This document shows positions 1-9,908 of a DNA stretch of 64,000 bases, piece by piece. The DNA lies in NCBI RefSeq assembly GCF_000008765.1, contig NC_003030.1, positions 3,320,001-3,384,000 of the forward strand, read 5' to 3'. Position 1 is the stretch's first letter. Every line of letters starts with the position of its first letter. Made by a program: the position numbers and the translations under genes. This DNA comes from Clostridium acetobutylicum ATCC 824. Lineage in GTDB: Bacteria > Bacillota > Clostridia > Clostridiales > Clostridiaceae. Under the pieces are notes generated by a model that worked only from the letters and a program-made list of their open reading frames with translations, did no database searches and had not been told where the DNA came from.

Positions 1-185
1 GTGTAATTCCACCAACACCATCCTGGGGAAATATGATAAATGCGGCCAATAACTTAATAGATTTTCAAAAACGCTCCTGGCTCTGGATACCACCTGGTCT
101 GGCTATATTTCTCACTGTAATTTCAATAAATTTACTTGGTGATGCATTGAGAGATGCTTTGGATCCTAAAATGAAAGGTAGATAA
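1..185 (+). CDS. dppC: Peptide ABC transporter permease, C-terminal fragment (DppC/OppC family)
   Basis: The window opens inside this gene; reading frame 3 is open from the edge to a TAA at 183-185 (about 60 residues seen). The visible end has the PSWGNM motif, a last membrane segment around [19 protein letters not shown] and the closing LDPKMKGR, which is the usual C-terminus of DppC/OppC permeases. It ends 6 bases before the ATPase gene at 192, so it belongs to the same + strand transporter operon. The family forms the second transmembrane subunit of a dipeptide or oligopeptide importer. The N-terminal part lies outside the window. Confidence 0.85.
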   Translation, partial: VIPPTPSWGNMINAANNLIDFQKRSWLWIPPGLAIFLTVISINLLGDALRDALDPKMKGR

Positions 186-191
186 GTAACT

Positions 192-1166
192 ATGAAAGAA
201 GATTTGTTAAAAATCAGTAATTTAAAAACTTATTTCTATATTGATAATGATATACGTAAAGCTGTAGATAACATCAGTTTTTCAGTTAAAAAAGGTGAAA
301 CTGTATGTATTGTTGGTGAATCAGGCTGTGGTAAAAGCGTTACTTCCCTCTCTATAATGGGACTTATAAATGAACCTGGAAGAATTATAAACGGTGAAAT
401 TTTATATAAAAATAATGATCTCTTAAAACTATCCAAAAGTGATTTGCAGAAGTTACGAGGTAAAGAAATTTCAATGATATTTCAGGAACCTATGACATCA
501 TTAAATCCCGTCTTTACAATAGGTCATCAGATAACAGAAATATTACTTGAGCATGAATTAATTAATAAAGATGAAGCCTATAAAAAAGCTATCCGTTTAA
601 TCAATTCAGTTGGATTACCGAGAGCAGAAGAAATAATGAAATCATATCCACATAAATTAAGTGGTGGTATGCTTCAAAGAATTATTATTGCTATGGCTTT
701 AAGTTCTAATCCAAAGCTTTTGATTGCAGATGAACCAACTACAGCTTTAGATGTAACAATACAAGCACAGATTTTAGATTTACTAAAAAAATTAAAATCA
801 ACTTTAAATACATCAATTTTATTTATTACCCATGACCTTGGAGTTGTTGCCGAAATAGCTGATTATGTAATTGTAATGTATGCTGGAAAGATAATTGAAG
901 AAGCTCCAGTTATAGAACTATTTAAAAACCCTAAGCATCCATATACACAAGGGCTTTTAAATTCAAAACCAATTATTGGGAAGCATAGAGATAAGCTTTA
1001 TTCTATAAAGGGTTCTGTTCCTGATTTATCTAAACTTAATGAATCATGTTACTTTCATGATAGATGTGAACATTGCAAAGATATATGCACAAAAAAATCA
1101 CCAGCCTTTACAGTAAATAACAATCATAAAACTGCATGCTGGCTTTATGAAAGGAGATATAAATGA
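192..1166 (+). CDS. dppD: Dipeptide/oligopeptide ABC transporter ATP-binding protein (DppD/OppD)
   Basis: A 324-residue ATPase that powers peptide import with the permease before it and the second ATPase after it. Walker A is GESGCGKS (42-49), followed by the Q-loop FQEPMTSLNP, signature LSGGMLQR, Walker B LLIADEPT and the switch histidine in ITHDLG. The C-terminal extension carries the oligopeptide/dipeptide-specific cysteines (ESCYFHDRCEHCKDIC), a region reported to hold an iron-sulfur cluster in some DppD proteins. The stop overlaps the next start in ATGA at 1163-1166, a sign of translational coupling. Whether the substrate is dipeptides or longer peptides cannot be told from sequence. Confidence 0.92.
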   Translation: MKEDLLKISNLKTYFYIDNDIRKAVDNISFSVKKGETVCIVGESGCGKSVTSLSIMGLINEPGRIINGEILYKNNDLLKLSKSDLQKLRGKEISMIFQEPMTSLNPVFTIGHQITEILLEHELINKDEAYKKAIRLINSVGLPRAEEIMKSYPHKLSGGMLQRIIIAMALSSNPKLLIADEPTTALDVTIQAQILDLLKKLKSTLNTSILFITHDLGVVAEIADYVIVMYAGKIIEEAPVIELFKNPKHPYTQGLLNSKPIIGKHRDKLYSIKGSVPDLSKLNESCYFHDRCEHCKDICTKKSPAFTVNNNHKTACWLYERRYK

Positions 1167-2134
1167 GTAACAAACTACTTGAAGTAACAAATTTAAAAAA
1201 ATATTTTCCTGTTACAGGTGCAGGTGCCTTCTTAAGTAAAAATACAGGATACGTTAGGGCTGTTGACGGAGTAAGTTTTAATATTAATAGAGGTGAAGCT
1301 TTTGGGTTAGTTGGAGAATCTGGCAGTGGGAAAACAACACTTGGTCAGGCAGTTCTTAGAATGACTTCAAAAACTTCTGGAAACGTAAATTTTAGTAATA
1401 TCGATATATATTCTCTTCCTAAAAAGGATTTAAAAAAGCTGCGTTCAAAAGCTCAATATATATTTCAAGATCCTTATAGTTCATTAAATCCACGCATGGA
1501 GATAGGACGTGCTATAGCTGAGCCTTTACTAGAACATGGTTTAGCTACCAAAGATGACGTTATTGATATGGTAAAATATTTTCTCTCTTTATGTGGTTTA
1601 GATCCAAGTTATATTAATAGACTTCCACATGAATTTTCAGGTGGGCAAAGACAAAGGATAGTAATTGCTCGTGCTATGGCATTAAATCCAGAGTTCATAG
1701 TTGCAGATGAACCCATTTCCGCCCTAGATGTTTCTATACAAGCACAAATAATAAATTTATTTAGTGATCTTAGAAATGAGAAAGGATTGTCTTATTTATT
1801 TATATCGCATGATTTAAGCGTTGTGGAACATCTATGTGATAGGATTGCTATTATGTATTTGGGAATTATTGTAGAATTAGCATCTCGTGATGAATTATTT
1901 AGCTTTCCTAAACATCCATATACTAAAGCTCTTCTGTCGGCAGTACCAATACCTGATCCAACGTTAAAAAGAAATAGAATAATACTTAGTGGCAGCATTC
2001 CAAGCCCTACAAATCCACCTTATGGATGCAGATTTCATACTCGCTGTCCACATGCCCAAAAGATTTGTGAAGAAATTCAACCAATGCTTAAGGATGTATC
2101 AAATTCACATAAGGTAGCATGCCACCTTGTTTAA
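1163..2134 (+). CDS. dppF: Dipeptide/oligopeptide ABC transporter ATP-binding protein (DppF/OppF)
   Basis: The 323-residue second ATPase of the importer. Walker A is GESGSGKT (51-58), the Q-loop is FQDPYSSLNP, the signature FSGGQRQR and Walker B FIVADEPI, followed by ISHDLS. The C-terminal cysteine region (CRFHTRCPHAQKIC) is typical of the OppF/DppF branch. The start overlaps the preceding stop by 4 bases, with an AAGGAG site inside the end of the upstream gene. This is the last gene of the operon; a hairpin at 2156-2191 follows, and the next gene (ispD) is convergent. Confidence 0.92.
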   Translation: MSNKLLEVTNLKKYFPVTGAGAFLSKNTGYVRAVDGVSFNINRGEAFGLVGESGSGKTTLGQAVLRMTSKTSGNVNFSNIDIYSLPKKDLKKLRSKAQYIFQDPYSSLNPRMEIGRAIAEPLLEHGLATKDDVIDMVKYFLSLCGLDPSYINRLPHEFSGGQRQRIVIARAMALNPEFIVADEPISALDVSIQAQIINLFSDLRNEKGLSYLFISHDLSVVEHLCDRIAIMYLGIIVELASRDELFSFPKHPYTKALLSAVPIPDPTLKRNRIILSGSIPSPTNPPYGCRFHTRCPHAQKICEEIQPMLKDVSNSHKVACHLV

Positions 2135-2155
2135 ATACCTACTTAAAAATAACAA

Positions 2156-2191
2156 GATACCATAATCCTATTTTTCAAGAATTATGGTATC
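2156..2191. terminator. Bidirectional terminator between dppF and ispD
   Basis: An 11-bp perfect inverted repeat (gataccataat / attatggtatc, 2156-2166 and 2181-2191) sits between the convergent stops of dppF (2134) and ispD (2194). A T-run follows on the + strand at 2206-2215 and a T-rich stretch follows on the minus strand, so it can serve both genes. Confidence 0.75.
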
Positions 2192-2193
2192 CT

Positions 2194-2883
2194 CTATTGT
2201 ATACTATTTTTTTTTAATAGTGTTTCTGCAGCATATAAATCGTCTGGTGTAGTAATTTTTAGGTTTTCATAACTCCCATCATAAAGGTATACTTTGTTTC
2301 CTGACATTTCAAATATCATGGTATCATCAGTTGCTAAAATACCTTCTTTTTCAGCATTTATATGAGCCTTAAGTATTGAATCATATTTAAAACATTGTGG
2401 AGTTTGAACACAAAACAATTTACTTCTATCAATTGTCTTTTCAGAAAATCCATCTTCACTTTTTATCTTTATAGTATCTTTAGGCTGCACACCACAAGCT
2501 GCTCCACCATACTTTTCAGCATATTTTATTCCATTTTCTATAATTTTATTGTCTACAAATGGTCTTGCTCCATCATGTATTAATACAATATTCGCAGATT
2601 TAACAGCTTTAAGGCCATTCATAACTGACTGCTGCCTCTCACTGCCACCAGAAACTATATTTTTAACCTTATTGAATTTGTACTTATAAACTATTTCTTG
2701 CATACAAAAATTTATTTCACTCTCAGCTGCCACGATTATTATCTCATCGATTAACGGACTTCTTTGAAACTTGTCTATTGTATATGCTAAAATAGGCTTA
2801 CCTTGAATAAGAATGAACTGTTTGTTCTTATTCACCTTCATTCTACTACCTCTGCCAGCTGCCATTATAATTGCACAATTCAT
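2194..2883 (-). CDS. ispD: 2-C-methyl-D-erythritol 4-phosphate cytidylyltransferase
   Basis: A 229-residue cytosolic enzyme of the non-mevalonate isoprenoid pathway that transfers CMP from CTP to methylerythritol 4-phosphate. The N-terminal nucleotide-binding motif is AAGRGSRM with Lys in the following NKNKQF; VLIHDGARPFV and DTIK are the family motifs, and DRSKLFCVQTPQCF is typical. AAGGAG lies 10 bases before ATG. It follows yacL with a 23-base gap, as in Bacillus, but no ispF follows; the next gene is the convergent peptide transporter. It is probably transcribed from the yacL promoter at 4090-4118. Confidence 0.95.
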   Translation of the reverse strand: MNCAIIMAAGRGSRMKVNKNKQFILIQGKPILAYTIDKFQRSPLIDEIIIVAAESEINFCMQEIVYKYKFNKVKNIVSGGSERQQSVMNGLKAVKSANIVLIHDGARPFVDNKIIENGIKYAEKYGGAACGVQPKDTIKIKSEDGFSEKTIDRSKLFCVQTPQCFKYDSILKAHINAEKEGILATDDTMIFEMSGNKVYLYDGSYENLKITTPDDLYAAETLLKKNSIQ

Positions 2884-2906
2884 TAGTTATTAACTCCTTG
2901 TCTATC

Positions 2907-4013
2907 TTAATTCTTCTGCCTTGCAAATATCATTCTACCTGCTGCTGTTTGAAGAACAGACGTAACCGTAACTTCTCTAGTTTCTCCTATATGACTTCTT
3001 CCACCTTCTACAACTATCATTGTTCCATCATCAAGATATCCTATACCTTGACCAGACTCTTTTCCATCCTTAATAATTTGTATAGTCATTTCTTCCCCTG
3101 GAAGGACAACAGGCTTAACAGCATTGGCAAGTTCATTTATATTAAGTACAGGAACACCTTGAAATTCTGCTACCTTATTCAAATTATAATCATTTGTTAT
3201 TACTTTTCCCTTCATAACCTCCGCTAGCTTTAAAAGTTTAACATCAACCTCTGGTATATCTGGGAAATCCTTGTCATAAATTTTAACCTCTATATTTAAC
3301 TCTTTTTGAATCTTATTTAATATATCAAGACCTCTTCTTCCTCTATTCCTTTTAAGTCCATCTGAAGAATCGGCAATATGTCTTAATTCTTTAAGTACAA
3401 AACCTGGTATTACAAGAGTACCTTCTATAAAGTCAGTTTGGCATATATCAAATATCCTTCCATCAATTATAACCGAAGTATCCAAAATTTTAGGACTTCC
3501 TTTAGAAACGCCCTTAGTTTTCTTATCTTTTGCAGCTCCTGATTTTCTAAGATTATAAAATAGATTCATAATCTCTTCTCTTTTCTTTATTGCCACATCT
3601 GCACCAAAAACAGCCATTATAATGTTTACAATGATAAATATTATTGTAAATATATATGCAAATGCACCTGATGATAATCTATTAAGTGAACTTGCTAATA
3701 AAGAAGCAATTATAAGTCCTATTATGGCACCCCCTGTTCCAAATAAGACCTCAGAAACTGGAATCTTCTGAATAGTTCTTTCCAAATAATCCATAAATTT
3801 TAATATTAAAGAATTAATCCATGGGGATATTATGAAAAATATTATACCTAATAGCAATACACAAAATACTATGAAAATTATTTTTTCAACATCATTATTT
3901 TTGACAAAATTAAGTTGAGAAAAATAATTACCTCGTAACATAATACTGGCCAATAGATATCCCAAAACCAATCCTATAACGGTAAAAAGTCCTCTCAATA
4001 TTTTATTTAGCAA
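2907..4013 (-). CDS. yacL: PIN/TRAM-domain integral membrane protein, YacL family
   Basis: A 368-residue protein with about four membrane segments in residues 1-145, then a PIN nuclease-like domain (starting LDTSVIIDGRIFDI, with acidic residues in VITNDYNLNKVA) and a C-terminal TRAM domain (GQGIGYLDDGTMIVVEGG). Its cellular role in Firmicutes is not settled; PIN domains suggest RNA cleavage and TRAM suggests RNA binding. The start is TTG, placed 7 bases after a strong GGAGGTG site. A sigma-A-type promoter lies upstream. The position next to ispD and near disA/radA matches the Bacillus order. Confidence 0.9.
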   Translation of the reverse strand: MLNKILRGLFTVIGLVLGYLLASIMLRGNYFSQLNFVKNNDVEKIIFIVFCVLLLGIIFFIISPWINSLILKFMDYLERTIQKIPVSEVLFGTGGAIIGLIIASLLASSLNRLSSGAFAYIFTIIFIIVNIIMAVFGADVAIKKREEIMNLFYNLRKSGAAKDKKTKGVSKGSPKILDTSVIIDGRIFDICQTDFIEGTLVIPGFVLKELRHIADSSDGLKRNRGRRGLDILNKIQKELNIEVKIYDKDFPDIPEVDVKLLKLAEVMKGKVITNDYNLNKVAEFQGVPVLNINELANAVKPVVLPGEEMTIQIIKDGKESGQGIGYLDDGTMIVVEGGRSHIGETREVTVTSVLQTAAGRMIFARQKN

Positions 4014-4089
4014 TTTAAGCCACCTCCTTTATTAATTATTAACAGTTTTATAATTTTAAATCTAAAAAATGTAATTTTTTTCTTAATGT

Positions 4090-4118
4090 AATATAAAATA
4101 AATTTTATATGCTTTCAA
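4090..4118 (-). promoter_or_regulatory. Sigma-A-type promoter for yacL-ispD
   Basis: TTGAAA (4113-4118) and TATATT (4090-4095) on the minus strand are separated by 17 bases, about 75 bases upstream of the yacL start. The call rests on consensus match only. Confidence 0.5.
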
Positions 4119-4400
4119 CAATAAAGTATACGTTAAAACTACAAATATATCAAGATTGTTTACAATATTTTCAAATATTTATCCCCCTATTATTTAATTA
4201 GATATTGTTTTAATATATAAAGTGAAATAAATCAAAAGGGTAATAAATCGTTCTAGTACATTTCTATATAGCAGCATAATTGTATAAGTAATTTTATAAT
4301 GTACTAAAAAAACAATTTAATTACAACCTACAAAATACTCCACAAACTTCTTTATAATTACTTTATACATATCACCAATATGTTCAAGGAGATGAATAAA
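4119..4400. other. AT-rich divergent intergenic region
   Basis: The gap between yacL and the + strand gene at 4401 is about 390 bases. Apart from the yacL promoter there is no RNA gene, long repeat or convincing + strand promoter. TATAAT-like hexamers at 4297-4302 and 4352-4357 lack a matching -35 box at normal spacing. Confidence 0.4.
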
Positions 4401-4799
4401 ATGCAAGATTTAATTTTTGATGAATTTCAAAATTTAGTAGATGAATCGTTAATAAGGCATTCAAGTTTATTAGATATACTTTCTAAACTTCAAGAATCAC
4501 AAGGAAGAATCAATAGAGCTGTGACAAAATCAGTAACTCGCTGCGGATGTATAGAAATAAATGCTTCAAAGCAGCAAATACCAAATGATTTATCTGACAT
4601 TAATGCTTTAAAGAAGTGTCTAAAAACTCACGTTAGCGGAAAGCTATGTGAAGGTTGCAGAGATATTTTAATAAACGAAATTGGAAACAACTTATTCTAT
4701 TTATCAGCTCTCTGCAATACTCTTGATATAAATTTATATGATGTATTACTTAGAGAATACGATAAAATAGATACATTAGGGAAATACAACTTAAGATAA
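4401..4799 (+). CDS. Small conserved-type cysteine-containing protein, function unknown
   Basis: I do not recognise a characterised family with certainty. The start is set at 4401 because AAGGAG (4386-4391) is 9 bases before it; an upstream ATG at 4380 would place this site inside the gene. The 132-residue product is predicted helical, with six cysteines: a CGC pair (48, 50), C73, a CxxC (83, 86) and C105. The spacing suggests metal or iron-sulfur binding or disulfide chemistry, which is inference. It has no signal peptide or membrane segment. It is the only + strand gene in a minus-strand block and is convergent with disA. Confidence 0.75.
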   Translation: MQDLIFDEFQNLVDESLIRHSSLLDILSKLQESQGRINRAVTKSVTRCGCIEINASKQQIPNDLSDINALKKCLKTHVSGKLCEGCRDILINEIGNNLFYLSALCNTLDINLYDVLLREYDKIDTLGKYNLR

Positions 4800-4833
4800 T
4801 ATATAGAGTTATACATATTGTATAACTCTTACA

Positions 4834-5907
4834 CTATAATTGCTTTCTTATTATGGTTTGCTCTTTTAACTTTCTAAGTCCACTTTTTATCGCTCTAGCT
4901 CTTGCTTCTCCTATACCTTCAACCTTATCAAGATCCTCATGAGACGCCTCTAAAATCTTTTTAAGCTCCTTAAAGTTTTTAACAAGATTCTCTATTACAA
5001 TAAAAGGTATCCTAGGTATTTTGCTTGTCATCCTATATCCTCTTGGAGATATAAGTGTATCTATAAGAGGAACATCGCCGTATCCCATTACTTTTGAAAT
5101 AGCTTCACTGTTTAAAAACTCTTCAGACGACATACTTTGTATTGTTTCACAAACTTTACTGTAATTCATCTCATTTTGACAGTAATCCCTTATTATAAGC
5201 ATTCCATCCTGTTCAACATTTTTTACAAGCTCATTTAACTGCATAGATATAAGCCTTCCTTCGTTACCAAGCTCACATATATATCTATCTATTTCAGTTA
5301 CTACTCTCATTACCATTTCAGTTCTTTGAATGGCTGCCACAACATCGTGAAGAGTACATAAATCTTCAAATTCAAGTAAATTTAAATTTCCCATCACTCT
5401 ATCCAAAACAGCAACATACTTTTCCAAAGTTTGAATTGCCTGATTTGCCCTTGCAAGTATAATACTACTATCACGTAAAATATATTTTATATCATCCTTA
5501 TAAATAGTTATTACATTTCTTCTTTGTGATATTGCCACAACAACATTTCCTGTTTGTTTTGCCACCCTATGTGCTGTTCTATGTCTAGTTCCAGTCTCAA
5601 ATGTAGGTATAGAAGAATCCGGTACTAATTGAACATTAGCCCTTACAATTTTTTTTAAATCACTACTTAAAATTATTGCACCATCCATCTTTGCAAGCTC
5701 ATATATGTAAGATGCACTATATTCAGAATTGATTTTAAAACCGCCATCACTTAATTTCATTACCTCTTCATTATCACCTAAGACTACTAATCCCCCAGTT
5801 TTTGCTCTTAAAATATTTTCAAGTCCTTCTCTCATATCAGTACCTGGGGCCATTGTTTTCAATATTTCTAGAAGCTTCCTATCTTTTTTCAATCTCAAAT
5901 CATTCAC
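4834..5907 (-). CDS. disA: DNA integrity scanning protein DisA, diadenylate cyclase
   Basis: DisA makes c-di-AMP from two ATP and scans DNA for branched structures, linking genome integrity to sporulation and wall homeostasis. The N-terminal DAC domain holds the catalytic DGA (75-77) and the ATP-contacting GTRHRTAHR (106-114). A helical linker and a C-terminal helix-hairpin-helix domain ([19 protein letters not shown]) follow. The start is taken as GTG at 5907, six bases after AAGGGTG; a GTG at 5916 lies inside that site. It follows radA by 11 bases, and RadA is known to affect DisA activity in Bacillus, so co-expression makes sense. Length is about 357 residues, normal for the family. Confidence 0.95.
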   Translation of the reverse strand: MNDLRLKKDRKLLEILKTMAPGTDMREGLENILRAKTGGLVVLGDNEEVMKLSDGGFKINSEYSASYIYELAKMDGAIILSSDLKKIVRANVQLVPDSSIPTFETGTRHRTAHRVAKQTGNVVVAISQRRNVITIYKDDIKYILRDSSIILARANQAIQTLEKYVAVLDRVMGNLNLLEFEDLCTLHDVVAAIQRTEMVMRVVTEIDRYICELGNEGRLISMQLNELVKNVEQDGMLIIRDYCQNEMNYSKVCETIQSMSSEEFLNSEAISKVMGYGDVPLIDTLISPRGYRMTSKIPRIPFIVIENLVKNFKELKKILEASHEDLDKVEGIGEARARAIKSGLRKLKEQTIIRKQL

Positions 5908-5918
5908 TTTAATCACCC

Positions 5919-7271
5919 TTAAAAAACTTTATTTACAGCTTCCTTTAAATAAGATACACCTATTATATTTATCGCAATATTTTTGTCATTTTTAATATTT
6001 TTTTGTGGCATTAATATATTTTTAAAACCTAATTTGTCGGCTTCATTAACAATTCGATCAGAAAATGATACGGGTCTAACTTCTCCTGTTAGTCCAATTT
6101 CTCCTACTACTATCATCTTATCTAGCTTTATACTTACTCCCTTAACACTAGAAACTAGAGCAAGTGCTAATCCCAGATCTCCATAAGTTCCTTCTATATT
6201 TAGCCCACCTACAACATTTACATAAACATCACAATTATAGAATGGCACCTTAAGTTTTTTCTCTAACACCGCTAAAATTAAATTTAACCTTGAACTATCG
6301 ATTCCCACAGAAGTTCTTCTAGGCATTACAGCATTTGTTTTTGAAACTAACGCTTGTATTTCAACAAGAATTGGTCTTGTTCCTTCCATAATACCTATTA
6401 CAACTGATCCTTCCTGATTAAAATTTGTCTCCTCTAAAAATAAACTTGAAGGATTGTGTATTTGCTCAAGTCCCTCTTCCTTCATTTCAAAAACACCTAT
6501 TTCACTTGTTGTTCCGAAACGATTTTTTACCGTTCTAAGTATTCTAAATTCTTCTGTTCTTTGTCCCTCAAAAGTAAGTACTGTATCTACAATATGTTCT
6601 AATACCCTTGGTCCTGCAAGCTCCCCCTGCTTTGTTACATGTGCTACAATAAAGAAAGGTATATTATCCGTCTTCGCTATTCTCATAATATCATTAGCAC
6701 ACTCTCTAACCTGTGATACACTTCCAGGTGCAGAAGTTATCTGGTCTTTATACAGAGTTTGTATTGAATCTATTATAACAAAAGCAGGTTTTATATTTTC
6801 AACATGTCTCTCTATACTCTCCATATTGGTTTCAGCTAATATATATATATTAGCTGAAGTCACTCCTAGTCTATCTCCACGCATTTTTATTTGATGTTCA
6901 GATTCTTCTCCTGAAACATAAAGTACTTTTCCATATTTTAAAGCTATATCTTGACAGATTTGCAATAAGAGTGTTGATTTTCCTATACCTGGCGCACCAG
7001 ATATAAGTGTAATTGAACCCTTAACAAGTCCTCCACCAAGTACTCTGTTTAACTCTGTATTATTTGTATCATATCTTTCATACTGTCCTGATTTTATATT
7101 ATTTATACATTTAGGTTCACTATTTAATGTGATCTTACTTGCTTTTTTGTTTTCTACTCTTTCTTCTTCAACAAAGCTATTCCAACTATTACATGAAGGA
7201 CATTTTCCTAGCCATTTTACTGACTGATACCCACATTCCTGACACACAAAAAAACTTTTTACTTTGCTCAT
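5919..7271 (-). CDS. radA: DNA repair protein RadA (Sms)
   Basis: A 450-residue RecA-like helicase that promotes branch migration in recombination. It has an N-terminal zinc finger ([18 protein letters not shown]), Walker [10 protein letters not shown], the RadA motif KNRFG and a C-terminal Lon-protease-like domain ([18 protein letters not shown]). The start is the ATG at 7271, 8 bases after AGGAG; a GTG at 7280 overlaps this site and is rejected. A promoter CTGACA-18-TATAAT (7300-7329) sits just upstream, so radA-disA can be transcribed apart from the ctsR operon. Confidence 0.95.
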   Translation of the reverse strand: MSKVKSFFVCQECGYQSVKWLGKCPSCNSWNSFVEEERVENKKASKITLNSEPKCINNIKSGQYERYDTNNTELNRVLGGGLVKGSITLISGAPGIGKSTLLLQICQDIALKYGKVLYVSGEESEHQIKMRGDRLGVTSANIYILAETNMESIERHVENIKPAFVIIDSIQTLYKDQITSAPGSVSQVRECANDIMRIAKTDNIPFFIVAHVTKQGELAGPRVLEHIVDTVLTFEGQRTEEFRILRTVKNRFGTTSEIGVFEMKEEGLEQIHNPSSLFLEETNFNQEGSVVIGIMEGTRPILVEIQALVSKTNAVMPRRTSVGIDSSRLNLILAVLEKKLKVPFYNCDVYVNVVGGLNIEGTYGDLGLALALVSSVKGVSIKLDKMIVVGEIGLTGEVRPVSFSDRIVNEADKLGFKNILMPQKNIKNDKNIAINIIGVSYLKEAVNKVF

Positions 7272-7299
7272 CTTAATCACTCCTATTAGTACATAAATA

Positions 7300-7329
7300 A
7301 TTATACAATACTTTTCACTTATTTGTCAG
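7300..7329 (-). promoter_or_regulatory. Sigma-A-type promoter for radA-disA
   Basis: CTGACA (7324-7329) and TATAAT (7300-7305) are 18 bases apart on the minus strand, 29 bases before the radA start. It would give a short leader carrying the AGGAG site. Confidence 0.6.
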
Positions 7330-7380
7330 TAAAATAAACATATACAATAGCCCAATTTACTTAGTTCATATAAAATTAAT

Positions 7381-7440
7381 AAGTGACAGATGCTATCATG
7401 GTATACTATCTTATACCAAATGACTAACAACCTGTCACTT
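7381..7440 (-). terminator. Structured hairpin after clpC, possible terminator
   Basis: Arms aagtgacag (7381-7389) and ctgtcactt (7432-7440) are perfectly complementary. An inner stem tggtat/atacca is nested between them. It lies between the clpC stop and the radA promoter. No strong T-run follows on the minus strand, so it may attenuate rather than fully stop transcription. Confidence 0.4.
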
Positions 7441-7456
7441 AAACATTTATAAACTA

Positions 7457-9898
7457 TTAAGCTTTTGTAAATAGTAACTCTTTATCTTTATCCACATCTA
7501 CGGAAATATTATCATTTTTACTTATTGTTCCCTTTAATATCTCTTCTGAAAGTTTATCTTCAACAGCTTTTATTATAGTTCTTCTTAAAGGCCTTGCCCC
7601 ATAAGTCGGATCAAATCCCTTTTCTGCTAGAACTTCTTCCGCTTTTTCCGTAAAATTAATTTTTATATTTTGTTCCTTTAATCTTCCTTTTACTGATTCA
7701 AGCATAAGTTTTACTATTTGTCTAAGATCTTTTTCCTCCAGCTTATGGAACACAACTATTTCATCTATTCTATTTAAAAATTCAGGTCTAAATGAATTTT
7801 TAAGTTCCTCCATAATGTTTTCTTTCATTTTGTCATATTCTTGTCTTACTGCATCTTTTGCCGTTTCAAATCCTAAAGTCTTTTGTTTTCTTATTGTAGA
7901 AGCTCCAACATTTGAAGTCATTATTATTATTGTATTAGTGAAACTTACAGTCTTTCCTTTAGAATCGGTAAGTCTTCCGTCATCAAGAATTTGCAGTAAT
8001 ATATTAAATACATCTGGGTGAGCTTTCTCTATTTCATCAAAAAGCACTACGGAATAAGGTTTTCTTCTTACTTTCTCAGTAAGTTGTCCGCCTTCATCAT
8101 ACCCTACATATCCTGGAGGAGAACCCACAAGACGAGATACCGTATGTTTTTCCATGTATTCTGACATATCAATTCTTATAATATTATTCTCATCACCAAA
8201 CATAGCTTCAGCTAATGCCTTTGATAATTCAGTTTTTCCCACGCCTGTTGGCCCTAAGAATATAAATGAACCTATTGGTCTTTTAGGATCCTTAAGACCA
8301 ACTCTAGCTCTTCGTACTGCTCTTGAAACATACTCAACTGCTTCTTCTTGACCTATAACTCTTTTATGAAGTATACTTTCAAGTTTAAGTAACCTTTCTG
8401 ATTCTTTCTCTGTGAGTTTTTCAACTGGTATACTGGTCCACTTAGCAACAACTGCAGCAACCTGCTTTTGTGTTACTATATAATTTTCGTTATCACTTGT
8501 ATTTTTCCAATTCTTTTTAAATTCTTCAATAGCAATTCTCAACTTCTTTTCTTTATCTCTAAGTTTAGCTGCTTTTTCAAAGTCCTGAAGTCTTATCGCA
8601 TCTGATTTTTCTCGTGTAGTTTTTTCTAGCTCTTCTTCTTGATTTTTTAAATCTGGCGGTGCTGTAAGGTTTTGAATTCTAACTTTTGCAGCTGCCTCAT
8701 CTATTAAATCTATAGCCTTATCCGGTAAAAATCTATCTTGTATATATCTTGTTGAAAGATTTACTGCTGCCTCTATTGCATCATCTGTGATTTTTACTCC
8801 ATGATGAGCTTCATATTTGTCCCTAAGTCCCTCAAGTATTTGAACTGCTTCTTCTTTACTAGGCTCTCCTACATCTACTGGCTGAAATCTTCTTTCAAGA
8901 GCTGCATCTTTTTCTATATATCTTCTATATTCCTCTGTTGTAGTCGCACCAATACACTGAATTTCTCCTCTAGCAAGTGAAGGTTTTAAAATATTTGATG
9001 CATCAATTGCACCTTCAGCTCCACCTGCACCAACAATAGTATGAATCTCATCAATAAAAAGTATTACATTTTTAGCCGCCTTTATCTCTGTCATAACTTT
9101 CTTAAGTCTTTCCTCGAATTCTCCTCTGTATTTTGACCCCGCAACTAACGATGATACATCCAAAGTAATAACTCTTTTATCTTTAAGTATTTCTGGGATA
9201 TTACCCTCAACTATCTTTTGAGCTAAGCCTTCTGCGATAGCCGTTTTACCAACTCCTGGATCACCTATAAGACATGGATTGTTTTTGGTTCTCCTACAAA
9301 GTATTTCTAATATTCTTTGCGTCTCATTATCTCTTCCAATAACAGGATCCAACTTTCCTTCTAATGCCATTTGTGTTAAATCAGTTCCGTATTGATTCAA
9401 TGTTGGCGTAACTGAAGTATTTGAACTAAAACTTGTTTTTATTCCCGTGTTCTCTTCTCTACCAGATAAACTATCTAAAATTTCTTTTCTAAGTCTTTCA
9501 AAATCTACTCCAAGATTACCAAGAATAGTAAATGCTACTCCTTCACTTTCTCTTATAAGTGCTAATAGTACATGTTCTGGGTTTATATAGTTATGGTTTA
9601 AATTTCTAGCTTCAAGTAAACTTATTTCCAAAAGCCTTTTAGTCCTAGGTGTAAGAGGTGGTTCTTCTTTGTAAAGATCAGAATCCCCAAAACCTTCATA
9701 CTCCTCTATAAGCCTTCTTACCTTTTCTATTGTAACTCCCATATTGGCTAAGAGAGATTGAGCTTTCCCATTTTCATCTCTTAAAATGCCAAGAAGTATA
9801 TGCTCTGTTCCAACATATCCATGTTTGAAATTTTGTGCTTCCTCCTGAGCATAATAAATCATTTTTTGAGCTCTGTCGGAAAATCTACCAAACATCAT
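7457..9898 (-). CDS. clpC: ATP-dependent Clp protease ATP-binding subunit ClpC
   Basis: An 813-residue class I Clp ATPase that unfolds substrates for ClpP; in Firmicutes it recognises phospho-arginine marks made by McsB. The N-domain has two repeats (about 1-145), the first AAA module has Walker A GDPGVGKT (212-219) and FIDEIH, a UVR motif lies near 425-460, and the second AAA module has GPTGVGKT (549-556). A ClpP-binding loop of the ClpC type is expected in the second module. It is the last gene of the ctsR-mcsA-mcsB-clpC operon, 10 bases after mcsB. The start ATGATG is preceded by AGGTG. Confidence 0.97.
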   Translation of the reverse strand: MMFGRFSDRAQKMIYYAQEEAQNFKHGYVGTEHILLGILRDENGKAQSLLANMGVTIEKVRRLIEEYEGFGDSDLYKEEPPLTPRTKRLLEISLLEARNLNHNYINPEHVLLALIRESEGVAFTILGNLGVDFERLRKEILDSLSGREENTGIKTSFSSNTSVTPTLNQYGTDLTQMALEGKLDPVIGRDNETQRILEILCRRTKNNPCLIGDPGVGKTAIAEGLAQKIVEGNIPEILKDKRVITLDVSSLVAGSKYRGEFEERLKKVMTEIKAAKNVILFIDEIHTIVGAGGAEGAIDASNILKPSLARGEIQCIGATTTEEYRRYIEKDAALERRFQPVDVGEPSKEEAVQILEGLRDKYEAHHGVKITDDAIEAAVNLSTRYIQDRFLPDKAIDLIDEAAAKVRIQNLTAPPDLKNQEEELEKTTREKSDAIRLQDFEKAAKLRDKEKKLRIAIEEFKKNWKNTSDNENYIVTQKQVAAVVAKWTSIPVEKLTEKESERLLKLESILHKRVIGQEEAVEYVSRAVRRARVGLKDPKRPIGSFIFLGPTGVGKTELSKALAEAMFGDENNIIRIDMSEYMEKHTVSRLVGSPPGYVGYDEGGQLTEKVRRKPYSVVLFDEIEKAHPDVFNILLQILDDGRLTDSKGKTVSFTNTIIIMTSNVGASTIRKQKTLGFETAKDAVRQEYDKMKENIMEELKNSFRPEFLNRIDEIVVFHKLEEKDLRQIVKLMLESVKGRLKEQNIKINFTEKAEEVLAEKGFDPTYGARPLRRTIIKAVEDKLSEEILKGTISKNDNISVDVDKDKELLFTKA

Positions 9899-9908
9899 AA
9901 ATATTCAC

